Shown one piece after another: positions 35,535-47,345 of a stretch of 64,000 nucleotides of DNA. Below the pieces are notes generated by a model, which worked only from the letters and a program-made list of their open reading frames with translations, did not search any database and had not been told where the DNA came from. The stretch spans positions 54,146,780 through 54,210,779 of the forward strand of contig OV050033.1 of assembly GCA_920105625.2 (NCBI GenBank), written 5' to 3'. The translations under genes were made by a program, and so were the position numbers. The stretch is from Clusia tigrina. Its lineage: Eukaryota > Arthropoda > Insecta > Diptera > Clusiidae. Numbering within the stretch: the stretch's first letter is position 1; every line of letters starts with the position of its first letter.

Positions 35535-37305
35535 TTATTCTATTATTATATTATTATTATATTATTATTATATTATTATTATTATATTATTATTATTATT
35601 ATTATTATTATATTATTATTATTATTATTATATTATTATCGACATTCTCAGCGGTCAGCGCTGGAATTCACTTACCCCCGGTACTGATATACCGAAGGGG
35701 TTATGCTCCAGCTATCTACAGTTTAATTTTTTTTTTTACATATAAAGGGTGTCCCAATAACGTGCACGATTTGATTTTTGGGTCATTCCTGTGCACTTGG
35801 CAACTCTGAAATTTGACGGCCGTCGTCTACGATTCTTCCGATTATTAAAAATGGACCGCTCCACAAAATGAACTCCTTATCATTGTGCAAAACCGTTTAC
35901 AAAAATGGCGAAAGCCACGCTGAGACCGTTTGCAAACTTCGCGGAATTTTTGGTCGTGGAAGTTCACCTAATGTGTCAACTATTCGAAGAGTGATCAATA
36001 AATTCGAGGCTCAGAAAAACCGCACGTGATCCATGAGAAACAAATGCATCTTCAACGAGCAAGTGTCGGGTGCGGATTTTGATCAGGCGACGTGCTTGGG
36101 TCCTATTTCTTTGAAAATGACCGGAAATGCAGTGTCTGTGAATGGCATTCGTTACGGGAACATGATAACGGAGTTCTTGTGGCCTCAACTGGACGGTATG
36201 GATCTGGACGACATGTGGTTTCAGCAGGACGGCGCCACCTGCCACACCGCTCATGAAACAATTGATTTATTGGTGAAACGATTCCCAGACCGAATCATCT
36301 CATGATATTCTGATGTCAGTTGGCCACCAATATCGTGCGATTAACCGCCGTGCGATTTATTTATTTTTTTTGGGTCTTGTGATATCTCTGGTCTATGTGA
36401 ATAAACCACAAACAATTCCTGAGCTCAAGGCGAAGATCCAACGGCTCACCGCTGAGATAAAGCCACATTTTTGCCAAAATGTCGTCAATAATTCCATGAA
36501 AGGAGCAAGGGCCTGTGATCAGAACCGCGGATATTTTATTTCATACTTAATCGGAACATGTCTACTTTATAATGCAATAAAAATATCACCACTCGCTCAA
36601 ATAATATGCGTTTCATTTTTAAATTAAATTGTGCATTGTTATTGGGACACCCTACACTATATTTATATACTAACATATTTATTGGTTCAAGAATATACGG
36701 GTAATTTTGGTGTTTTGAAGGTTCCAGTTCTATTGCTTTGATATGTTTCATAAATGATGTTATAGTGATTCCGGTGGTTGAGCCTATTATTGGTACTATT
36801 GTAACTTGGTTCTGATGCCACGATTCTTTAATTTCTATAGCTAATGGTGTATATTTTGTGATTTATTCTGTTTCCTCTTGCGTTATGTTTGCATCTTTCG
36901 CTATTGCTATGTCGATGATTATAGTTTTTCTTTCTAGTTTATTGATGAGTGTTATATCTGGTATAGTGCTTGTTGTTGTTTGTGCTGTGTGTACAGTTCT
37001 ATCTCAGTATATTTTATATTTGTCGTTCTCAATAATGCTTTATGGTACTACAAATATACGAATAATGGTGTTTGTGTTTTATTGCCAGTTCCTGATGTAT
37101 AATTTCGCAGCTGTGTTGTGGTGGTCTGTGCAATCTGTTGCTACTAGTATTTTGCATCCTCCTAGGAAGTGTTCCTTTCTCTGTATTGGTGGCATTTTCT
37201 ACATTGGACTGTTCCTATGTGTTCCCTTATTATATACATTATTATACAGTACGATGGGCAGTGCTTGAAGACCTCCTTCTTCGACGGTTCTCCGGCGTAC
37301 CCCAC
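35535..37305 (-). mobile_element. LINE 3' half, interrupted by a mariner
   Basis: On the minus strand, 37200-36660 reads in pieces NDKYKIY, DRTVHTAQTTTS, PDITLINKLERKTIIIDIAIAKDAN, KYTPLAIEIKESW and VTIVPIIGSTTG. This is the RT-associated C-terminal block found at the end of some non-LTR retrotransposons (LIDIAIP, KY..L..EIK..W, V.PV..G..G). The reading is broken by stops. The sequence stops at the mariner end (36654) and appears to resume on its other side (35745-35641) as a 3' UTR, with a (TAA)n-like tail at 35535-35640. The clade is not resolved. Confidence 0.65.
35746..36653 (+). mobile_element. DD41D mariner (rosa-like), degraded
   Basis: Terminal inverted repeats AGGGTGTCCCAATAAC occupy 35746-35761 and 36638-36653, extended by nearby TGCAC. 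Between them lie a helix-turn-helix fragment (HAETVCKLRG...RGSSPNVSTIRRVINKFE, about 35895-36015) and a catalytic-domain fragment, frame 36033-36305, with MWFQQDGATCHTAHET. Read through two stop codons, the third Asp is in PPCDLF, which leaves 41 residues between the second and third catalytic Asp: DD41D spacing, the hallmark of the rosa lineage. At 908 bp it is shorter than intact mariners (about 1.3 kb), so it has an internal deletion as well as stop codons. It is inactive. Confidence 0.85.
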
Positions 37306-37446
37306 AATTCTATTATATTATTATTATATGATTATTATATTATATGATTATTATATTATATTATTATTATATGATTATTATATTATATTATTATTATATG
37401 ATTATTATATGATTATTATATTATATTATTATTATTATTTTTTATA
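37306..37446. repeat. (ATTATATG/ATTATT)n microsatellite
   Basis: TTATTATATGATTATTATAT is repeated for about 130 bp. The hydrophobic plus frames over 36858-37612 result from this and from the antisense of the LINE. Confidence 0.9.
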
Positions 37447-39285
37447 TTATTATCATTTTAAAACATCTTTTACTTTACTATTCACATCTACATCCAAAAT
37501 GTTCATGAACTTTTTTTCGATTAAAACTGTTTGTGAACAATTCCAATTGGGTTCTTCCACTGCAGCGAACAGTTGCACAAACAGTTTGCTGCTTGCGACA
37601 CGTGCGCATTAAAATTAAGCCCAAGAAAGGCAACTGAGGTACGATTGTGGTAAATTTTACGAATTATGATGACGTTATAGAAAGCTGCGAGTTTGCCTCT
37701 GCCATGCCTCGCTACGCTGCTGTGTGTCTAGTACGTTGTCGATGCTCGTAATAATGTTGCCGCCGTTGCCATGTTGCTGCCGCTACCATTGTTGGATAAA
37801 TGCATGCACGTATCGCATTAAGTGTGTTTGTTTGTGAATTTAATGAAATTTTAATTATGTAAAATAATGATTGCTCACTTCTGTGAAAGTTCTCAAGTGC
37901 AATTTAAATAATTGAATTTTTAATTTAAATGAGACGCGTTTGTAGCGTAGCGAATGCGAAATTATAATTGTATTAAGAGCAAAATAAAATCACAGAAATA
38001 TTTTTAATATTTTCTTTCCATTTAAACTTTACATTTATGGTGTATTACAATAAGCTCGGATTAATTCGCTTGTAATGATTCTGTAAACCAGGTGTCAACA
38101 AGTGGGGTTTAAACAAACTGATACATTTATATACTCGTAAGTAGCGTAGACCCACAAAAATTGTGTGATAACAAGGGAATCTCTGTTGGTGTCAAGAGTG
38201 GTATCGTGGAGTGGAAACCAAGCACGGGACGGATGATGCAGTTGTGCTTTCAAGACAAGTCGATAGCTCTGGCAGCTGGTTTATATAATTATAATTATGG
38301 CATATATAAAATATAATATTAAAAACTTGTCAATCACTGCTCTGTGTGTTTCAAGATGCAGTTCTATGTATCATTACCAGGACCATTAGTACAAAAAAGC
38401 GTCATTATTGACCCATTTACGTTTCTTCAGACCACTTAAAGACAACTTTTGTCTTGGTTTGTGTTTTTGTTGCAGCTTTTCTTTAGAAATTGGAAGAAGC
38501 CAAAATGTAATCAAGAAAGAAATTGGAATGCCGTCGGAAGTTGATCGAACAGCAATCAACCATAACAATAGGAGGCAAGCGGAGGCAAAGAGAGGTACTT
38601 GGAGATCACTAGTACACACAAATGATGCTCGCCTACAAACTGTTGGTTGGTATAATGGTGAAGTTTCACACCTTCAAATGACCTTGATACTTTTGCTTTG
38701 TAATAACGGTTTGTGAGTTTTGTTCGGGACATAAAATTGGACTCTGAAAATATGGGATAAGGAATAATCCAGTACTCTGCAAAGCAACATAGGCGCCTAT
38801 CTACCCTATTTGAAACGGGACATTAAAATGGGGATTGAATTGACACAATTAAAAATGGGGATTGAATTTAAAGTTCAGGTCCTAAAAATTATGTTGATGT
38901 TTATAACTCATCCCTATACAAAATATTATATTTAATATTAATGTTTATAATTCCTTCCTATACAAAGCACAAATTGCTCGTTCTGGAAAGTCATGAAAAG
39001 TATAAAAAAAAAACCCCAAAAGCAGTTGCCACCGATCAGAACAGACAATGGGAAATAGGGAAGAGATGACAAAGATTATGCCGATCTATTTCCAATGTAG
39101 TTAGAAGACAAGTTTAAACCATTTGATGGACAATCGTTGATAGGCGATCCTGGTACTACAACGATATCTGACAGCTTTCGAATAAAAAACGTGTCGTTTA
39201 CCGGACTTTGTCAGACAATAAAAAAATCTGAAATATAATAAAGCCTGAAAGAATAAAGTCTGAAAAATAAGTAAAGGCTATGAGC
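37447..39285. other. Gene-poor stretch with one weak exon-like segment
   Basis: At 38476-38597 a pyrimidine-rich acceptor (TTTGTTTTTGTTGCAG) precedes an open segment ending AGAG then GTACTT, containing NVIKKEIGMPSEVDRTA. The minus strand is also open and no neighbouring exon was found, so it is not called as a gene. Confidence 0.3.
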
Positions 39286-39289
39286 TTTT

Positions 39290-40085
39290 TTTTAGAAATT
39301 GCGATCTGTCAAACGTCAGCTGTTAAAATTTCACCCAAATTCATCGATTAGTTTATTTGTTGTAGTCGTTTGAAGTAAGCCACTTTTGTGTTTCTTGAAA
39401 AATGGAAAAAACCGAACTTCGTGCAGTGATTAAACACTATTATTTGAAAGGGAAAACGGCGAAAGAGACAAAAGAAAAGCTCGATAAACATTACGGTGAG
39501 TCTGCTCCGTCAGATTACATGGTAAAATATTGGATTGCTGAATTTAAACGCGGCCGAACAAGCACTGCAACAATACCATCAACAGGAAGGACAAAAGAGG
39601 TGGTTACTGAAGAAAATATCAAGAAAATCCTCGATATCGTTATGAATGATCGCCGAGTCAAGTTGCGTGAGATTGTTGAAATGGTAAACATATCATATGA
39701 ACGTGTGTTCAACATTTTGCATGAACATTTGCATATGAAAAAGCTATCGGCAAGATGGGTGCCGCGTTCGCTCAGTGTCGAACAAAAACCAGTTCGACAG
39801 ACCACTTCACAGCGGTGGTTGGACATGATAAAGCGTAATCCTGTTGATTTTTGGCGTCGGTTAATAACTGTTGATGAAACGTGGGTCCTCCACTACACAC
39901 ACCTGAAACCAAAAATCAATCGAAACAATTAGTGGAAGCTGGTGGAAGTGCTCCGAAGAAGGCGAAGGCAGTGAAATCGGCTGGCAAGGTTATGGCCACT
40001 GTATTTTGGGATGCACACGGAGTATTGCTCATCGATTATCTTGAAAAAGGATCCACAATCACAGGAAAGTATTATCGTAGTTAGT
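39290..40085 (+). pseudogene. Mariner transposase pseudogene (DD34D-type), 3'-truncated
   Basis: The frame 39402-39932 (176 codons) starts MEKTELRAVIKHYYLKGKTA and carries the two N-terminal HTH regions, the WVPRSL linker motif (residues 119-124) and the first catalytic Asp in ITVDETW (D158). A frameshift in a short CA run near 39890-39900 moves the reading to the frame ending at 40084 (TPETKNQSK..., FWDAHGVLLIDYLEKG). Similarity ends near YY, before the second and third catalytic residues. Upstream 39290-39401 resembles a mariner 5' UTR; I found no matching inverted repeat downstream. It is a dead, truncated copy. Confidence 0.9.
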
Positions 40086-40642
40086 AGAAAACTGACACTA
40101 CTATGAGTAAACCGTGTCCCATCGTGTTGATGAAGATTTTCACTTAACCACAGCAAATCCATCTGCTTTGAATAGAAGGTAGAAAGTATGCGAAAGGAAC
40201 CATTATTCACATTACTATTTTCATTATGATCAAATACGAAACAGCGGTAAATTTCTACGTTACCGAGTTAATGTCTGACCACGGATACTTCTGCAAGTAA
40301 CTACACCGCATGCGATCGAATCGAAGAGCCTGAGTGCATATACGGCGATAGCAATGGGGATGCTGTAGAGCACAAAAGGTGGCATAGAGAACTGGGACCA
40401 CGTAGCGAAATATGTTCAAAATGTGCTCCACCGGAAAAAACGGAACCTGGACGCAGCAATTGCATTGAGAGCACAATAAGGACGAAGCGAGAATTCTCCA
40501 CCTTGAAGGAAATATGAATAGGGTTCCAAGGAGGAGAGACGTTCTCAATGAGGTAGGGGGGATGTTCTAGTGAGTGCAATCCTCACATACCAAATCTGTG
40601 ACGACAGTTTTGATTGCATTTTTACCCGAACAAAAGAAATCC
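40086..40642. other. Non-coding stretch between two transposon relics
   Basis: The overlapping minus frames at 40255-40579 carry no recognised motif. Nothing else is seen. Confidence 0.4.
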
Positions 40643-40653
40643 ATATGAGAACA

Positions 40654-40876
40654 ATTATACTATTAATTATTATACCTTGCACCATAATTAATTATATCTG
40701 CAAGGGGTTTGGGGAATGAGTTCTAGCAGCTAAGCCTCTCGACCCTTCGAATAGAAAGACATTTTAGAAAGCAGCATTTTTAAGACCATACCCGCGGCAG
40801 GATTCCAACTCACGACCCCCCAAGTGTGAGTCTAGCATGCTTACCACTAGACTGCAGAGGCCGGCCATATACGAGT
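40654..40876 (-). mobile_element. tRNA-derived SINE with target-site duplication
   Basis: Read on the minus strand, the head (about 40866-40796) is tRNA-like: an A-box-like TCTAGTGGTAAGC (40851-40839), an anticodon-loop-like ACTCACACT (CAC, as in tRNA-Val), and a B-box-like AGTTGGAATCC (40810-40800). A tRNA-unrelated body follows, with AACCCCTTGCAGA... read as CTGCAAGGGGTTTG on plus, then an AT-rich tail (ATAATAATTAATAG). The 11-mer ATATGAGAACA flanks the element at 40643-40653 and 40877-40887. The body is about 223 bp. The promoter boxes have drifted. Confidence 0.8.
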
Positions 40877-41028
40877 ATATGAGAACAGAATAATTCGGTT
40901 TTCTATGTTTTGAAACCTCTCGGGAATATTCTCGTTATCCTTTGGGTTCGAGCAGTAAAAAAACGTATAAATAAATGAAAAAAATCTTCTATAAAACCGC
41001 AGTCAATTCAACGGGATGAGTAAAGATA

Positions 41029-42060
41029 CGAGGGTGTGCCAATAGTCATTGAAAATTGAAAAAAAGGAACACTCTATTCCGCAAAAATACGTTTTATTTT
41101 TCAACATAGTCTCTCCTTTAGCTCGATACACTTCATCCAATATTTTTCCAATTTCTGGACGCCCTCAAAATAGACGTGTATTTCATTGATGACCTCTTCA
41201 TTCAAATCTTTGACCTCCAAGCTATTTCTTCTCATATGGAAACAGGAAATAGTCGCATCTAAATATGCAGAATATGCTAGATGAGGGAGCAATTCGTAAG
41301 CTAACTCATGCAATTTTGTCATTGCGAGTGCAGACTTGGGCGCCGTTACGTTGTCCTGGTGGAAGAGAACTTTTTTCTCGACTAATGCGGTCGGTTTTGC
41401 TTCAAATAGATGTCGAAGATTCAGCAGCTCTGCATAATATAGTGTTACCTTTTCACGGTAATCGAAGTGAATGAATCCGTCCAAAAAACTGTCGGCATGA
41501 CAGACCCACCTTGGCCTTCTTTGACTTCATTTCATCAGAAGTACACTGTCACGACCTTTGCTAGGTCTCTGGTGTGTTGTGATGAATTCATGTTTCGTCC
41601 ACGGTTATGAACATCGCCAAACACTCCTTTGAAGTTGTAAAACGATTGCGTTTGTTGGCAGTGGAGTGAGCTATTCCATCCTATCCCAGCTTTTTCATAT
41701 TCAAATATTAATGGAAAATTGAAACCACTGATCCATGTGGTAAGCTTGTAGCCTCTTGAAGTTCACAAACCTTCAATCGCTGATGGTCCAATATCAGATC
41801 GTGGTTTACCGACCATTTCTGGTGTTGTGACCTCAATTTAGCGACCAGAACGTTCGTCGTTACATGTGCACCGAAATTGAGTAAATCTGTGGTGGATGGT
41901 AATTCCAATCGATGGAGAAGAGTCCCCATAATACTTTTCAATCTTTTGTCTGGTTTGTGTGATGGTTTTTTTCGCCCAAAAAATAGTGTTCAATGAGCAC
42001 ATGAAATTCACTTTTTTCCATTTTGACGAAAATGCTCATAGGCTTCTGCTTCAAATAGCT
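41029..42060 (-). pseudogene. Second mariner transposase pseudogene, minus strand
   Basis: The reading starts with ATG at 42021 (MEKSEFHVLIEHYFLGEKN), is soon stopped, and can be followed in pieces: a frame at 41941-41708, a TVDET motif near 41600, and a frame at 41484-41101 with VLFHQDN (second catalytic Asp), KLHELAYELLPH and a degraded region where the third Asp should be. The right-hand neighbour of the stop codon leads to a probable terminal repeat (ACGAGGGTGTGCCAATAG at 41030). The opposite end is not clear. It differs in sequence from the copy at 39.4 kb and has the opposite orientation. It is inactive. Confidence 0.85.
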
Positions 42061-43370
42061 GTCACAACAAAACTACATATTTGACAAATCAGTAAGAAAA
42101 TTAGGGTGCGCTCTGTTGAAAGATGCTTCTTGACAAGCACAATGTTGGATTTGAGGTGGCATCGGCTTCTGTTGCAATTTTAGGCACTTATTGACCCTCT
42201 CTCGTACTGTCAATGCGATATTTTCGGTGCTATTTAAATCACTTATCAAATGCCATTTTTTTCACACATGCACTCACACATATTTCATGCACACATACGC
42301 ACACATTCACTCACGCACGCACACAAATACACGGTAGCACACACTCACAAGTCGATCGAGTACCTCGCAGCTGAAGCATACCTACACTCGGCACATCATT
42401 TGCGCTACTTTTAAGCTGCTCTTTTTTGAAGCGCTTGGTCGGGTTTTTTTCTAAAAGCTTTTTGCACACAGAAGAGTGTACCCTCGGGGTTTGCTTTAGC
42501 TGTTGCGAAATCAACATGTCACAGCCATTTCCTACAACGACGCACAGACCACATCAATGGAGCTTTAGCATGCTTGTGGGCATCTTAGCGTCTGCTTTAC
42601 CTGTATATATTGTACATATTACATAGTTTTTTTCTACAAATCTTGCAAAACTCTTAGCAAAAGTTTGTCAAACATTTTAAAACGAACAGGAAAACATAAA
42701 AAATAAACTAGACTTTTATACCTGCCCTGCAGTTAAAGCAAATCACTGCGTGGTTACCAAATTTTGTTCAAATTTTTTCCTTTTCGTACCAGTATTTTAT
42801 TTTTTTTTGTATTTTAATTTTGAATTTTGTTGTAGTTTTTTTTGGTTTATTTATTTTTGGGTTTTTGCCTGGTGTTTTTGTGTCTAAATGCGGTGTTAGG
42901 GCATACGTAGAAGAAAACCTGACGCCGTTTAAGTTGTTGAAGCTTTCGTGAGCTGGCGCTGCCGCTGTCGTTGCCGCTGCTGTTGCCGCTTCTTCCGCTA
43001 TAAAAATACGAAACTTACCGAGTAAATTAAAAGTGTGCATGCATAGAAAAAAGTTTAAATATTTTTGGCTGACTGTACGCTTTTGTTTTCGTTATTTATT
43101 TATTTATCTACGCTTTGTAATTGTGGTTGTTATTATTATTGTTGTTGTTGTTGTTGTTGTTGTTGTGGTTGTTGTCGGTTTGGACTCCCAGCCATGCCAT
43201 GCCATGCCATGCCACAGCTCAGCAAACATTTTGCTGCTTTCGGTACGGTTGCGTTTTGCTTAGCTTTGGGGCCGGTTTATTGTCGGTTGTTTCTGCCTTT
43301 TCATTGAGCTTTAAAATATGTAATAAAAATGCTGATTAACTTAAAAGAATTTCTGTATTTTTTTAAATAA
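42061..43370. other. Gene-poor stretch with simple repeats
   Basis: It contains CA-rich text (42265-42350), a (GTT)n run at 43138-43168, and a (CATGC)n run at 43193-43213 (GCCATGCCATGCCATGCC). Frames around these encode runs of Cys, Val or Ala only. Confidence 0.6.
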
Positions 43371-44262
43371 TTTTTTGTGTCTATTTTGCTGTATTTTTAA
43401 TTTCATATATGTACATGCATGCATTGTTAATATTTTTTCATATCTTTTGTTGAGCTGCTTGGTTTATGACCATGTTAGTTAACTCTTTTTCATATTTATA
43501 TTGTCTTTATTATTATATTTTATTTTCTTTGTATTTTTTTCGTAATCGTTTTTTTCTTATTGGTGTTTTTCTTAATTTTTATTTTCTCAGTATTTTTTCG
43601 TATTACTTTTTTTCTTATTATTATTATTTTTATTAGTATTTTTACTTTTTATGTTCTTCTCAGTATTGTATTTCTTATTATTTTCTTTTGTTATTAATCT
43701 TTTTCTTATTAGTTTTTTCTTAGTATTCCTATTTATTATTATATTTTTTCTTAATATATTTTTCTTATTATTATTTTTATTATTATTGTTTTTTCTTAAT
43801 ATTTTTTATTTTTTTAGTATTTTTTTCTTAGTATTTATTATTTCCTTTTACTTTTTTTATTATTATTTTATTTCTTTAACTTTTTTATTTATTAGTCATT
43901 TTTCTTATTTTTAATATATTTTTTTTTAGTACCTTTTAGTTTTATTTTTAATATTATTATATCTTTTCTTAATATTTTTAAATATATATTTTTTCAGTAT
44001 TTTTTTTTAATATTAATTTTTTTGCATTTTTTTCTTATTATAATTTTTTATAATTTCTTTTTTCTTATTATTTGGTATTTTATCATTATTTTTTCTTAAT
44101 ATTACTTATTTTTTTATTTTTTTTCTTGTTATTTTTAATTTTTTCTTATTATTTTTTTTTATTATTAATCTTTTTCTTATTGTTATTTTTTTTCTTTATA
44201 TTATTTTTTGTTATTTTTTTTTATTTTTTTCTCTTATTATTTCAAGTTATAACGTTTTTTCT
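43371..44262 (+). repeat. T-rich low-complexity block (TTTTTCTTATTATT)n
   Basis: About 900 bp of T-dominated sequence with scattered TTCTTATTATT phrases and almost no G. The Phe/Leu/Ile frames at 43651-43914 and 44072-44302 are translations of this. Confidence 0.95.
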
Positions 44263-44949
44263 TTTTCTGTATAATTTGTTTATTTGCTTAGCTTCACGTT
44301 GAGTGAGTGCGTATTTTTAGTAATGCTGCTTTGCCTTCCACCTTCAACAGGTGTTTCGGCCCTTGGCAATTTGTGTTTATTTCATTTGTTGGCATTTTTC
44401 GTTTAAGCATATTTTTAGTTTATGTTCGTACTTACTTGGCCTTTTTTTGCATAACACATTTCTTTTTAGTTCAGCGTAGATTTGCACAAATCTGTTTGAT
44501 TTTTATTTGCTTTAATGCGAGTTTGTGTATTTTTCTTTTTTGTGTGCTAATGCGGAAGTTTTTTCCTTGTTGTTGTTTGGCTAATTTTTAACTGCTTCGT
44601 ATGAATTCCGCTTGCGCTTGAAAAATTGCACAGATCTTTGCGTGTTCGGTTGATTTTCACGATTTGCAGTTGCCGCTTACATAATGATAGTTCGATCACA
44701 ATGACTATATAAATAGTTCTATCGAAAATGACGATATGATAATGACTATATAAATACTATCTTTCCTTTTTTCTGTAAAGCATTGTTTTTTTATCCAGTA
44801 GTATTTTTTAATAATTTCTAACGGTACTGAGTTAATGAAAATTCAATCACAATGATTATATAAACACTTCGAAAATGACAAAATAAATACTATCTGATTT
44901 AAAGATATAGGTTTTTCTCCTTGTTTGTTTTGAAAATGACTATACAAAT
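44263..44949. other. Non-coding stretch
   Basis: A weak duplication (AATGACTATATAAATA at 44700 and 44741, and a relative at 44853) is the only structure seen. Confidence 0.5.
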
Positions 44950-45139
44950 GCTTCTAGATCTAGCTTAGAAAGGATATCAAGTTTCTAGCTTCTAGATCTA
45001 GATTAGAAAGGATATCAAGTTTCTCGCTTCTAGATCTAGATTAGAAAGGACATCAATTTTCTTGCTTCTAGATCTAGATTAAAAAGGATATAAATTTTGT
45101 TGCTTCTACATCTAGATTAGAAACGATATAAATTTTCGT
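44950..45139 (+). repeat. 38-bp minisatellite, five units
   Basis: Units start at 44950, 44988, 45026, 45064 and 45102, each beginning GCTTCTAGATCTAGATTAGA. The unit contains the palindrome TCTAGATCTAGA. Divergence rises from left to right. Confidence 0.95.
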
Positions 45140-45257
45140 CCTTATAAATTTCTTTCTTTTCTTGTTGCTGTAAACAATTGTAAATGCCAGTGGTTTCCTT
45201 TAAAAGTGCTAATTTTCTTCTAATAATTTCTATCGTCTTTGGCTTCCAGTTGTTTCT

Positions 45258-45400
45258 ATTAAGTTAGGTTAGGTTAGACTTGGCAACCGAGTTGGGCCTG
45301 GTGAGGTTAGGTTAAACTGGATGACCGAGTAGGCCAAGCATAGATCTGTCAGGTTCCTTAGCGATTTCTTTAGGACTCGCAGAAGTAGAGATGAGTTTCT
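45258..45400 (-). mobile_element. LINE 3' end with (AACCT)n boxes
   Basis: The minus strand carries ATGCTTGGCCTACTCGGTCA, then TTTAACCTAACCT, a diverged repeat of that segment (GGCCCAACTCGGTTGCCAAG) and TCTAACCTAACCTAAC. The same phrase order occurs at 32.5 kb. No coding part remains. Confidence 0.6.
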
Positions 45401-46035
45401 ATTAAAAACTACTCCTATCAATCTACAATTGTTTGTGTTCCCTTGGTTTCTTCCCTAACATGATAAAGTTGCTATATATTTTATGTACTCGTTATATAGT
45501 CCCCTTGATAACTAAATAGATATTATAAATAATATGTGTCCTACTTTCCATAGGATAACTTCAAGATGAGTTTACAATATATGCCACCTTCTGCCTTTCC
45601 ATATAATCCCTTGATAAGTTCGTAAGTTCTTCCAAACTTGGGAATGCCCTCGCTTTCCTTTCCGAGCGCTTTATACATTTTATGTATATCAAAGGCCTAC
45701 TTTCTGCTTTTCCTATAAGGAGAGTCTCATTATCTTTGTGCATGTGTCGCATGTGCCTTGCTTAGGCATTCCAGTTATTATGGGGCCTCCATTTGACATT
45801 AGGCATGCCTCAAATATTCAGAATTCAGGATGATGTTCGGTCAATTTGACGTGATGGTTCTATAAATTTCAGGTGAAAACTGTGTTTTATATAAAGATTA
45901 AGTTGCTAAAATTATTATATACTGCATTAAATCTTACCTTCATACCTTGTATAACTACATGATCCAATCCCATACTTGTACCTATACACCTGCTATAGAA
46001 CTTAGTGTAAGAGTATGACTATACATACTAACATC
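45401..46035. other. Non-coding stretch
   Basis: No gene or repeat is recognised; the 63-codon minus frame at 45561-45752 has no motif. Confidence 0.4.
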
Positions 46036-47345
46036 CTCTTCATCCTCTTGTTTTATAAATGTTTATACTGGAAAATGTTATGGTGGAAACTGTTGTACTT
46101 GAATTTTTTATATTAATAACAGTTATATTAGTTTACTGGAAAATATTGCACTATAATCGGTTATACTATAAAGTTATGATACAAGCTGTTATACTACAAA
46201 CTGTTTCACTATAAACTGTTTATTTATTTAGTAATCACAATAATAAATTATTATGATTGAGAAGAAAAAGGAGCGCTAGCTGCCAGGGCTTGAAACTGTT
46301 GTGTTATAAATTGGTATACAATAAACGGTTATAATATGAATTGTTATACTAGTAACAGCTATACTAGATATTAGTATACTGGAAAACCGTAGGCTAGAAA
46401 ATTGTATATTAGAAATATTGAATACTGAATTTTATGCTAGAATACGTTATACTAGAAAGTGATAATATATAAACTTTTATACTGGAAACTGTTCTATTGG
46501 GAATTTTTATACAAATAACTGTTATACCAAAAACTGCTATATATTAGTATGTGGCAAAATGTTATGGTAGAAAATGTTGTACTAGGAATTGTTAAACTAC
46601 AAACTAGAAAATGGTATTGTCATACTAGAAACTAATGTATTAAAATATACTAGAAAATCTTGCCCTAGAACATGTTATACTATAAACTGTTCTACTAGGA
46701 ACTGTTATAATATAATTAATACACTTGAAAATGTCACACTTAAATATCTTTTACTGGAAACTGTTGTACTACGAAATATTATACTGAGAACTATTATACT
46801 AGAAATTATAACACTAGAAAATTTAAGTCTGGAAAATGTTATACTAGCAACTCTTGTACTAGGGAATGTTGTACTAAGCTCTGTTATACTATAAAAGTCT
46901 ATAGTAGAATCTAATAGACTACTAATTGATACTAAAAACTATTTTGCTACAGAAACGGTTTTACCAGAAACTGTTATACCAGGAACTGTTTTATCCAAAA
47001 CTGTTATACCAGGAACTGTTTTATCCTAAACTGTTATACCAGGAACTGATTTATCCGAAACTGTTATACCAGAAAGTTTTAAGTAAATTTTTGTTATAGC
47101 AATGAAGTTCGTAACTGAGCGTTTTTATTCAATTAAGCTGTTTTACTGTTATACTAGAATCTCATATACTAGGAGATATACTAAACGTCTATAATAGAAA
47201 CTGATACACTAGTAATTTACTCAAAAAATAGTTATGCGATAGACTTATGAGAAACTGTTATACAAACAGTTGTTATACTGGCAACTGCAATACCAGAAAG
47301 TTATACTAGAAAACGAGCAGAAATGTATATAAAACTGTTGTAGCA
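46036..47345 (+). repeat. Degenerate minisatellite based on GAAACTGTTATACTA
   Basis: Dozens of variants of GAAACTGTTATACTA, spaced about 15-22 bp, fill 1.3 kb. A sub-array at 46960-47060 is regular (ACTGTTATACCAGGAACTGT). The 101-codon plus frame at 46589-46894 is translation of the repeat. Confidence 0.92.

Noticed and set aside
36858..37268. 136-codon plus frame that looks like a membrane protein
   Set aside because: It is the antisense of a recognisable LINE C-terminal region, and the hydrophobicity comes from the complementary codons.
38476..38597. Exon-like segment with a good acceptor
   Set aside because: The opposite strand is equally open, the donor is weak, and no partner exon was found.
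43033..43339. Three overlapping plus frames with Val, Cys or Leu runs
   Set aside because: They arise from the (GTT)n and (CATGC)n microsatellites.
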